From the NCBI RefSeq assembly GCF_945859685.1, contig NC_079148.1:40125946-40189945 (forward strand): a stretch of DNA of 64,000 bases, in the 5' to 3' direction. Of this stretch, positions 50,285 through 59,530 are shown one piece after another (positions within the stretch are counted from its first letter, which is position 1; every line of letters starts with the position of its first letter). Both the position numbers and the translations under genes were made by a program. The DNA is from Eupeodes corollae. Taxonomy: Eukaryota > Arthropoda > Insecta > Diptera > Syrphidae. The notes under the pieces are model-generated. The model was not told where the DNA came from. It made no database searches and saw only the letters and a list, made by a program, of their open reading frames with translations.

Positions 50285-53200
50285 ATGACTTCACGAGCTT
50301 TACGATTTATTGAAATCGCCAATGTGCAACAACTAAAGGATAAGCTGGCTGAAATTGGGCTTTCAACAAATGGACTTAAGTCAGCGCTAAAAATTCGACT
50401 GCAACAAGCAATTACACAATTTGAAGAATCCCAACTTGAAGAGCTTTTCCCGGCAGTTGAAATTATTGATGACGAAAACTCAGAGGAATCTTCGCAGCTT
50501 GAGGAGGAAAATCGATTGGTGTTGCAGCAACTCGACAGTTTAAGGCTAATTGTTGCAAGAAAAGAGGAAATTCGACAGCTTCAGATAAAATTAGCTGAAC
50601 TTAGTCAACATGGTGAGACGAATAATTCAATTTTTTCATTTAGAGATTTTGAGGATTCTCTACCAACTTTCTCCGGCGATGACAATTTCCCGGTGCTGAA
50701 GTGGATCAAAAGCATTGAGGAATCAAAACTTATATATAAATTTGATGACGCAAAATGTTTTATATATGCTCAACGTCTACTAAAGGGAACTGCGAAACTC
50801 TTTTTAAGATCTGCATCATGTCGCTCTTGGAATGAATTGAAGACAGCTCTAATCAGTGAATTCCAACAAGACACCTCAGCATCTGATGTACATAACACCT
50901 TACGAAGTAGAAGAAAGCGAAGAGACGAGAACATCCAACAATATGTGCTCATCATGCAAGAGATTGCAAGCTCAGCTGATATCGAGGAGCAAGATATCAT
51001 TAACTATATCATAAAAGGTATACCAGACACGATGTCTAACAAACAAATTTTACTTACAGCGAATAGTATTGCGGATCTCAAGAGAATTTTGAGAAAGTAC
51101 GACAAAATGAAGACGCCCGAGTTCCAACCAACGTCATCAAGCTACAAAACAGTGACGATTGATACCAAAACCTCAGCTCCCAACACAGTCTCCAGAGGCA
51201 GAGTGAGATGTTTCAACTGCAATGACTATGGCCATGTGCTCACCAGCTGTCCGAAGCCACGCAGAGAGAAGGGTTCATGTTTTCGATGTGGCCAAATGGG
51301 TCATATGATAAAAAATTGTCCTCAATCAGCAGTGTGTGTCTTGGATGATTTAGACATCGCCGAACAACAACATCGATCTACTTTTTTAGACGATTTCCAT
51401 GGAACTTTTAAATACAATTTTATCAGCGATGAGTCAGAACCTATCACCACCAAATTGGAAGCCAAAACATTGATTGACACTGGAAGTCCAATCAATTTCA
51501 TACAACAACAATATTTACCGCCTTACCTGATGACGTCGATCGACTCTTCAATGCATGACTACGTGGGAATCAACAATAGTAAAATGATTATTTTTGGTAA
51601 GGTTTATTGCAACATTGAGATAAATAACTTTAATTTTACGAATATATGTTTATATGTTGTTAAAAAAGACACTATGAAAAATATAATTATTTTAGGCAGA
51701 GAATTTTTACAAAAAAGCAATTTAAAATTTTCATTAGATGATACAAAATTAAGTTCTTTGCAAAATGATAATTCCGAAGTATGTGATTTTAATGAAGAGA
51801 TTTTAAATATCGATACATTTGATTGTCGTGACGATAAAATAACTTTAAAAATTAATGACAATTTAAGCCTAGAAGAGAAAAACAGAATTAGAGATTTAGC
51901 TTTTGGAAATGTTTCTTATACTAGAGTTTTTAATGAACTTAATGAAAATGAAATCAAAATGCGTATAATTTTAACTGATACGAACAGTGTTTTTAATTGT
52001 GCTCCGAGGAGATTACCATATGCTCATAAAGTAGAGCTTCAGAAAATTTTAGATGAGCTGTTAGAGAAAAAAATTATTCGAGAAAGTAACTCGCCGTATG
52101 CTTCGCCCATAGTTTTGGCTAAAAAGAGATCGGGTGAGCTGCGCTTATGTATAGATTTTCGGCAGTTAAATAAAGTTACACAGAAAAATAATTTTCCGAT
52201 TCCTTTAATCGAAGATATGTTAGATGGGCTAAGGGGAAAACATTACTTTTCGTTGCTCGATTTGAAAAGTGGTTTTCAACATGTACAAATGGAAGAGGAC
52301 TCTATAAAATACACTTCTTTTGTGACCCCTTTAGGTCAATTTGAGTACCTCGTTGTTCCATGTGGACTGAAGAACGGACCTGCTGTTTTTCAGCAGTTTA
52401 TAGAGCAAAAATTTAAAAACCTTATACGTTCTGGTAAACTTCGGGTGTATTTTGATGACTTATTAATCGCGACGGAAACCAAAGACGAACATTTTCAGAT
52501 TTTGCATGAAGTTTTTTCAATAGCCCACCAATTTAAACTAGAATTTCGCTTTGATAAATGCATGTTTATGCATAATTCAATAACATATTTAGGCTATGAG
52601 GTTTCGATGAGTGGTATAAAACCAAACGCTGACGGTAAACGCGCTGTGATGGAATATCCAATACCTTCAAATATTAAAGCATTGCATTCTTTTTTAGGTC
52701 TTTGTTCTTATTTTAGAAAGTTTGTTAAAGATTTTTCAATCATCGCTAAGCCTTTGTACGACGTTTTGAAAAAAGATGCAAAGTTTGTTTTTGGAAAAGA
52801 AGAACTGCATGCTTTTGAAACTTTAAAAGACAAACTTATTGACTCGCCAGTTTTAAGCATTTATAATCCAAATGCTGAAACTGAACTTCACTGTGATGCG
52901 AGTAACCTTGGTTTTGGTGCAGTACTACTGCAGCGTCAGGAAGACAAAATGTTTCACCCCATTTTCTTTTTTTCAAAACGAGCTACTGTACAGGAATCAA
53001 AATACCATTCTTATGAGCTTGAAACCTTGGCAATAATTTATGCCCTTAGACGTTTTAATATATATCTTACAGGGATAAAATTTAAGATAGTAACAGATTG
53101 TAAGTCACTTACCTTGACATTGAACAAAAAAGTTTTAAATCCGAGAATTTCGCGCTGGGCCTTAGAGCTGCAAGAGTACGACTATTCAATAGAGCATAGA

Positions 53201-54493
53201 GATGGTAGGAAGATGACTCATGTTGACGCTCTTAGTAGAGTTCATAATGTTTTGATGGTGGTTGAAGCAGACTCATTTGAGAATGCATTGGCCGCAGCGC
53301 AGCAACGAGATAAGACCATTCAGAGATTAGTGAAAATGTTAGAAGAAAGGGAAAGTTCCATTTACGAACTAGTCAATGGTCTTGTTTATCGAAAGATAAA
53401 CCAAAAAATCTTTTTCTATGTTCCATTGCAAATGGAAAGAAACGTTATACAGACTCATCACGAAGCACTTTGTCATGTAGGAGTTGAAAAGTGCTACGAT
53501 TTCTTAAAAAAAACTTATTGGTTTCCTTTGATGAAGGCAAAAATTAAAAACTATATTGGCTCTTGCCTCAAATGTATGCACTTTTCCCCACCAACAGGTA
53601 AGAAGGAAGGTGTCTTGCACAGTATTCCAAAAGGCGACAAGCCATTTGACACCATTCATATAGACCATTATGGTCCGTTACCGTGCTCCGTGCGCAACGT
53701 AAGAAAACATGTGTTAGTAGTTGTAGATGCGTTTTCTAAATTTACAAAATTGTATCCTGTTAGAACAACTAACACTAAAGAGGTAATAAAATCTTTAGAG
53801 ACTTATTTTTCAAGCTATAGCAAACCTTTAAGAATTATATCAGACCGTGGTAGTTGTTTCACGTCAGACCAGTTTTTAGATTTTTGTAAAAACAATTGCA
53901 TCCAGCACATCAAAATTGCAACAGGTTCACCTCAATCAAACGGCCAGGTAGAGCGCATAAATAGGAGTCTTACGCCGATGCTAGCCAAAGAAAGTGAATT
54001 GGAGCCAGGTGATTGGACTAAACACTTAAGCAAAGTTGAATTCGCTCTTAACAATTATGAAAACAAAAGCACCGGTTTTGCCCCAAGCACTTTGCTTTTT
54101 GGGATCCGGCAGAGGGGTGATATTCAAGACAATATAAATGAATATCTTCAAAACCATGTATTCATAGAAGATACTAGGGATTTAAAAACAATAAGACAGG
54201 AAGCTCATGAAAAGACTGTTCGTAGCCAGGAAGCTAACAAAGTTTATTTTGATAAGCATCACAAAAAGCCTTATCCATACAAAATAGGTGACTATGTTCT
54301 AATTAAGAACGTAATTAACACACCCGGTGTGAATAAAAAACTTATGGCCAAATTCAAAGGTCCATTCGAAATAATAAAAACACTTCCAAATGACAGATAT
54401 CTAATAAGAGATCTAGAAAATTTGCAAATTTCACGAAAACCATATGAAGGGGTAGCATCTCCTGAAAACATGAAGCCATACTTATCTCAGTGA
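50285..54493 (+). CDS. gag-pol: Gag-Pol polyprotein of Ty3/Gypsy retrotransposon, intact 1402 aa
   Basis: One uninterrupted frame with gag and pol fused and no frameshift site needed. N to C: a SAP-like helix pair at about 14-43 (L17, G25-L26, G30-L31-K32, R38-L39); an acidic coiled-coil-like stretch (about 60-105); a retrotransposon Gag region (about 115-280); two CCHC zinc knuckles at 309-322 and 332-345. Protease D-T-G-S is at 398-401. Reverse transcriptase catalytic Asp are D659 and the Y-F-D-D box 722-725. RNase H has D871. Integrase has an HHCC zinc motif (H1059, H1064, C1094, C1097) and catalytic D1127, D1187 and E1223 with 35 residues between the last two, then a G-P-F module near 1359. 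Every key catalytic residue is present, so the protein is potentially active. It copies element RNA into DNA in particles and inserts it. The clade within Gypsy is not assigned. ATG at 50285 is the first in frame after the leader. Confidence 0.97.
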   Translation: MTSRALRFIEIANVQQLKDKLAEIGLSTNGLKSALKIRLQQAITQFEESQLEELFPAVEIIDDENSEESSQLEEENRLVLQQLDSLRLIVARKEEIRQLQIKLAELSQHGETNNSIFSFRDFEDSLPTFSGDDNFPVLKWIKSIEESKLIYKFDDAKCFIYAQRLLKGTAKLFLRSASCRSWNELKTALISEFQQDTSASDVHNTLRSRRKRRDENIQQYVLIMQEIASSADIEEQDIINYIIKGIPDTMSNKQILLTANSIADLKRILRKYDKMKTPEFQPTSSSYKTVTIDTKTSAPNTVSRGRVRCFNCNDYGHVLTSCPKPRREKGSCFRCGQMGHMIKNCPQSAVCVLDDLDIAEQQHRSTFLDDFHGTFKYNFISDESEPITTKLEAKTLIDTGSPINFIQQQYLPPYLMTSIDSSMHDYVGINNSKMIIFGKVYCNIEINNFNFTNICLYVVKKDTMKNIIILGREFLQKSNLKFSLDDTKLSSLQNDNSEVCDFNEEILNIDTFDCRDDKITLKINDNLSLEEKNRIRDLAFGNVSYTRVFNELNENEIKMRIILTDTNSVFNCAPRRLPYAHKVELQKILDELLEKKIIRESNSPYASPIVLAKKRSGELRLCIDFRQLNKVTQKNNFPIPLIEDMLDGLRGKHYFSLLDLKSGFQHVQMEEDSIKYTSFVTPLGQFEYLVVPCGLKNGPAVFQQFIEQKFKNLIRSGKLRVYFDDLLIATETKDEHFQILHEVFSIAHQFKLEFRFDKCMFMHNSITYLGYEVSMSGIKPNADGKRAVMEYPIPSNIKALHSFLGLCSYFRKFVKDFSIIAKPLYDVLKKDAKFVFGKEELHAFETLKDKLIDSPVLSIYNPNAETELHCDASNLGFGAVLLQRQEDKMFHPIFFFSKRATVQESKYHSYELETLAIIYALRRFNIYLTGIKFKIVTDCKSLTLTLNKKVLNPRISRWALELQEYDYSIEHRDGRKMTHVDALSRVHNVLMVVEADSFENALAAAQQRDKTIQRLVKMLEERESSIYELVNGLVYRKINQKIFFYVPLQMERNVIQTHHEALCHVGVEKCYDFLKKTYWFPLMKAKIKNYIGSCLKCMHFSPPTGKKEGVLHSIPKGDKPFDTIHIDHYGPLPCSVRNVRKHVLVVVDAFSKFTKLYPVRTTNTKEVIKSLETYFSSYSKPLRIISDRGSCFTSDQFLDFCKNNCIQHIKIATGSPQSNGQVERINRSLTPMLAKESELEPGDWTKHLSKVEFALNNYENKSTGFAPSTLLFGIRQRGDIQDNINEYLQNHVFIEDTRDLKTIRQEAHEKTVRSQEANKVYFDKHHKKPYPYKIGDYVLIKNVINTPGVNKKLMAKFKGPFEIIKTLPNDRYLIRDLENLQISRKPYEGVASPENMKPYLSQ

Positions 54494-54824
54494 CGAACTC
54501 AAAGGTGTCGATGTTTATTTAGTTTTGTATTTATAAATCGATAAATCCATATTATTTTGTATTGTATAACTTTTTAGTGACAGAGATGATTTGTTTTCAT
54601 TAAATGTTGAGTATTTTATATACTTTTCGTAAAAACATTATGTATTTCAATGTGAAAAAATATATAAAAACTATTATATTCATGTAAAAAGTCGATTCGT
54701 ATAAATTTATTTGTGTATTTTAATATGTATCTATTGATTTAATACCTAATAACATACAAAATTGTTAAATGATTATACGTATGCATAACATTATGTTGTA
54801 AAAATCGAGGTCGATTCGTTTTTT
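54494..54824 (+). other. 3' untranslated region of the Gypsy element
   Basis: AT-rich, without an open frame of note. The absence of an env-like gene here argues against an errantivirus-type element. Confidence 0.7.
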
Positions 54825-54837
54825 AAGAAGGGTGGAG
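54825..54837 (+). promoter_or_regulatory. Polypurine tract
   Basis: aagaagggtggag lies immediately before the 3' LTR start (ttgtaag) and is the expected plus-strand primer. Confidence 0.85.
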
Positions 54838-55145
54838 TTGTAAGAAATATTAATTGAAACACCCTATTTTCTTATATAATATTCTTAATAATAGTTAACG
54901 TATTTTATTTACATTTAAGAACTTCATTATGATGTTTAAATCCATCAATCGTTCGATATTACAGCTTTTCTATTACCATGATATTATGTATGCGTTTTCG
55001 TAGCTGTACCAAAACTTCTAATATAAGTATACCAATTGTAAACTATTTTTAAGCTAGTCAGTTGCAATAAAACCTTTATTATCGAAGCATCGTTTGTCTA
55101 CTTATTTTATTTGGTTTTTGCTTTTTCACTCCGTGCCCCTTATAA
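54838..55145 (+). repeat. 3' LTR, about 308 bp
   Basis: It starts ttgtaagaaat after the polypurine tract and ends ccccttataa, the last base shared with the 5' LTR. The termini ttgtaag and cttataa form an imperfect inverted repeat. A tataat word near 54874 and AATAAA at 55066-55071 fit promoter and polyadenylation signals within an LTR. Confidence 0.9.
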
Positions 55146-56021
55146 TTTATAGACTTCTATTAAGAAAAATCAAAGGTAGAAAAGGTTAGTTTTAATTTGT
55201 ATCTTTGATCATAAAAGAATTCTACTATTAATATATTTATCCATATGTCAACCTGAAAACTCAGGAAAAATTTCTCATGTCTAAGGATGTTTGGTTCTTG
55301 TCGTCAGCAAGGAACATTTCACTGTTTTCTACACATTAAGGAAAAAAATTATTTTGACGATTTTTTATGTTCTCAAAAATTGTGTTAGATTTTCATTTGA
55401 CTTTTGTACAAATATTCTTTTGTTAAATTGGGAACATGAGATCTTTTAGAAAATATTGCTCGGAGAAATCAATCAAGTTCTTCAATTATTTAACTTACTT
55501 GTTTCGAGCTTTATTGGTGTCAAATCGGTAAAATTTTGTGTCAAAATTTGTTGTTTTAACAATATTTCAACTACAAGCACAGGAACTGCTTTTAAACATT
55601 TTTAAACTTTTTTTTTTCCTGACTTAAAATATTCACACACTTAAAAGTGTTTGACTTATTAATGCAGATGCTCACCTTGGGTTGTCTAAGTGGTGCACAC
55701 ATAAAATTTTTAATTTTATATGATTAATAATTGCCCGTAAGTCACGCTTAATTTCAAGTTATATGTTGGCTTATGTTGGTTTTTAAGGCCGGTATGTTAT
55801 TCGGCAAGTGATCCAATCAGAATTAAACTCTATTGTACATAGCACAGATGCCGTCTTTTTTAAACCAAAATTCGAAGTATCTTTATCAATTCAGACGACG
55901 CTAGTTTTTTTCGACCAAAACCATAACGCCCAAATCCTTAAAGTTTTAAAGCAACATTTGGTCATAAAGTAACGTCCAAAAAAATTTTGTGTAAATGAAC
56001 ATCCAAAATATTAGTCGTCAT

Positions 56022-58307
56022 TTACTTACTTACTTACTTCAGGTGGCGCTACAGTCCTGTGTGAACTAGGGCCTCACCCAACAAACTTCTCCATCTAGCT
56101 CGGTCCCTAGCTAGATGTCTCCAGTTTCGCGCTATAAGTTGGGTGAGGTCACCTTCCACTTGTGCGCGCCACCTGATCCGCGGTCTTCCTCTACTGCGCT
56201 GTCCTGTGGGTGCGGATTCGAAGACTTTTTGGTTTCCATGCGCTCTACGTGACCCAGCCATCTTAGTCGTAGGACTATTACCCTTCTGGCTAAGTCTACG
56301 TCGCTGTACAGCCCGTACTGGTCGTCGTTCTTCTTCTCCTCCACTCCCCTTCGATGCATACGGGACCGAAGATCACACGAATAACTTTTCTCTCGAAGCG
56401 ACCCAAGAGCTTTCATCCGCTTTTGTCATGGTCCATGCTTCTGCACCGTATAACAGGACGGGGATGATAAGGGTCTTATATAGCAAAACTTTGGTCCCTC
56501 GATAGAGGACTTTACCACTCAATTGCTTTCTTAGTCCAAAGAGACAGCGGTTGTAGCAAAAGTTATTTTGCGTTTGATCTCAGCGCTGGTGCTGTTTTCT
56601 GCGTTTACAACGCCAGCTGAGCCTAGGTAGACGAAGTCCTTGACTACCTCAAAGTTACGTCTGCCGAATGTGACGTTTTAACCAAGCCGTCGGTGTTGTA
56701 TGTCGTTTCTTGACGATAGCATGTACTTTGTTTTGCCCTCATTAACCGTTAAACCCATTTTTGCCGTCTCTGCCTCAATACTCACAAAAGCCCCATTGAC
56801 ATCACGCTGAGTTCTTCCGATTATGTCAACTTCATCATCATATGCCAGTAATTGGATAGACTTTTGAAAGATAGTGCGTCTAGTGTTAACGTGTGAGCTC
56901 TGCACTATTCTTTCAAACACGATGTTAAAAAAATCACAGGACAGCGCATCACCTTGTCTTAAACCTTTTTTGACATCGAAAGGTTCGGTTAAGTTGTTTC
57001 CAACCTTTATGGAGCAGCGTGAATTTTCCATGGTCATCCTGCACAAACGGACGAGTTTGTCAGAGATGCCAAAACTAGACATGGCTCTATACAGGTCGTC
57101 CCTGTAGATGCTGTCATATGCGGCCTTGAAATCGATGAAAAGATGGTGGGTGTCGATTTGGTGTTCTTGGTTTTTTTCTACGATCTGTCGTAATGTGAAT
57201 ATTTGATTAACTGTGGACTTTCCTGGTGTAAAACCACACTAATAAGGACCTATCAGGTTGTTGACGATGGGCTTTAGACGTTCACATATTACGGCAGAGA
57301 AGATTTTATAGGCGATGTTAAGTAGACTGATTCCTCTATAGTTGGTGCAGTTTAGAGGGTGTCCTTTTTTCAGGACCAATACTGAGGTTCCATTCATCGG
57401 GCATGCTTTCTTCCGACCATATCTTACAGATAAGTTGGTGCATGCTCCTAACCAACTTATCTCCAGCTGCTTTAAAGAGCTCGGTATTCAAGCCAGCGGC
57501 TTTATAAGACTTCAACTTAGATATGGCAATCTATACTTCGTCTAAGTCGGGAGGACGGGATTGTTGGCTTTCGTCGTCTATATTGAATGGATCATCCTAC
57601 CTGACAGCGGAATTTAATTCGTCGTCGCCGTTATACAGTCTGCAGAAGTGGTCCTTCCATATCCTCAGCATTGACTGCGGTTCCACTATGATGTTTCCAC
57701 TTTCGTCTTTGCAGCCTTCGGTTCTAGGTTTATGTACCTGTGAATTTCGTTTCACCTCATTCCTGCTTTTATAGCTCTCAACATCTTCGACCGCACGCTT
57801 CTCATGCCCTTTTCTTTTCCTTCTGAGAAGTCGGCGTTCCTCTCGCCTCTTCTGCTCATAGAGCTCCGAAGCAGCTCTTTTCCTTTTATGCAACGCTGGC
57901 CGCTGTGCGTGCCTGCTGTTGGGCTGCATTTGCCTGCCGACATTCCTCATCAAACCAGGGGTTCCTTGTTGGTGGCTGTTTGAAGCCCAGCACATCAGAG
58001 GCGGCTTCTCTGATTGCATCTTGGCAATGTTGCCACTGGTTTTCGATACATTGTGTTGCCGGCAGAGAACTTCGAAAGAGGTTACTTTTAACTCGGTCGG
58101 AAAAGGATTTGGCGATCTCTGGCGATTGTAGCCTTTCGACGTTGTACCTTCTCCCAGCACCTCCCTGTTTTGCCTTGGGTCTGGAAATCCGAAGTGCTAC
58201 CTTGGCTACAACGAGGTAGTGGTCCGAGTCGATGTTAGCTGTTAGCGTGTCTGGCGTCGATCGCAATATGGTCAATCTGGTTGACGGTAGATTGATCTGG
58301 AATCTGG
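56022..58307 (-). mobile_element. 5'-truncated LINE (RTE-like), copy 2, more complete 3' half
   Basis: The same insertion as at 44115, with target duplications ttagtcgtcat (56011-56021) and ttagtcatcat (58308-58318). It retains G-R-P-R-I-R-W-R-A-Q-V-E-G-D-L and N-W-R-H-L-A-R-D-R-A-R-W-R-S-L-L at the C terminus, ending in L-V-H-T-G-L and a TAG inside the conserved 3' tail (56041-56074). The second RT catalytic block is present but reads L-A-Y-D-D-E-V-D, where the family pattern has Y-A-D-D, so the active site is altered. Frameshifts split the ORF, and the endonuclease is mostly missing. Inactive. Confidence 0.87.
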
Positions 58308-58318
58308 TTAGTCATCAT

Positions 58319-59530
58319 TTAGCCAAAAAAAAAATTAAATTTTCAATTTGGGTTTCATGACATAGGGGTTGGTCTTTGTCATATTTTATGGGCATTAGCA
58401 CGATTATGGTTTCTATTGTTTTTTATGTCTTATCACTCTTCAATATTTAAGCCAAATCTTAAAATGACATAAAGCCCAAAAAGAGAAACTTCGTAAGAAA
58501 TGTCACTATGAAAACAAAGCCCAAATAAAATGTCTTATCACCCAAACTTAATTTCAATGTCGTAATGCTCAAATTTAAAAATTTCATAACACCCAAAATG
58601 TTTCTGTTTCTTATAAAAACTAAAATATGTATTCGGAGAATTGTGCCTCCCCTGAAGCTCCCTAAAACCTCCCTAATTGGGCTCATTATAGGATTTGGGA
58701 TAATTGGAAAGTTGAGCGCATGCATTTAAAGAAGCATTGGTTTAAAGAAACTTTGCATACACACAACGTCGCACCTACCTTAAATCGCATATTGAGCTCA
58801 AGCAGTGGAGTTTCAGGTGGCAGCATGTCCCCATAAATATATCAATGTTTATACGCCATAATGCTGGGTACTAACACTCTGAGCAAGCAAACCATGTCGC
58901 ATTAATTCACTTTAAAAATTATTTAACCCAATTTCGCTTTTTGAAAGTTAAATAAAAGCCAAATTTATTTCTTACGCTTTTTTGGAGTTCCCAGTTTTGG
59001 GCTATCTGACAATATTTTCGTTTAATGTTTGCGTTTGGGTGATAAAACTCAAAAGTGTCAAAGATAAACAAACAAACTTTGTCAGAATGCCCAAATGTTG
59101 AAACACGTGGCGTCGTGTGTGCGATTTGTGAATAAGAATTTCGTGTGTTATGATATTTTAAAATTGATTTGAGACTTACGATATTGATTTCGGGCTTTGT
59201 GGCGTTTTCTTATGAATAAGATTCTGCACCACATAACATTTTTAATATCTTGGCGTTATGTTGTTGACCAATAAGACCAAATGCTTCTTTTTATTTGGAA
59301 TTTCATAAAAGCCAAAAAGTTGTTTTTCGGTAATATTACCCAAATTCTACAACAACAAAATGTTAATAAAATTGTTTTGGGCGCTATGAAATATGTTATT
59401 TGGGCGAAAAGTCCTAACGCCAAGCAAGACTGCAAAAAATTGGTTTGACTAAATGTCGTTTTCAAAGACCGATACACAAATAAACCCGAGAGAGTGACTT
59501 TTTTGGAAAGCATTTAAGATTTCATGTAGA
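58319..59530. repeat. CCCAAA-motif repeat flanking the LINE, copy 2
   Basis: Counterpart of 46168-46985. The recurrent motif lies at about 58460-58605, and the part matching the window start is at about 59195-59425. Between them lies an extra ~250 bp block (58637-58888, starting near gtgcctcccctgaagctccc) with no counterpart in copy 1. Confidence 0.6.

Larger units (their letters stand above)
50045..55145 (+). mobile_element. Ty3/Gypsy LTR retrotransposon, nearly complete
   Basis: A truncated 5' LTR (cut by the gap), leader, a single gag-pol frame, polypurine tract and a full 3' LTR are present in the canonical order. The visible 69 bases of the 5' LTR are identical to the last 69 of the 3' LTR, consistent with a young insertion. 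There is no env-like third frame between the pol stop (54493) and the 3' LTR. Downstream it abuts duplication copy 2; the corresponding empty site is at 43235 in copy 1. Confidence 0.95.

Noticed and set aside
54494..54837. env gene of an errantivirus
   Set aside because: No open frame of useful length lies between the pol stop and the 3' LTR.
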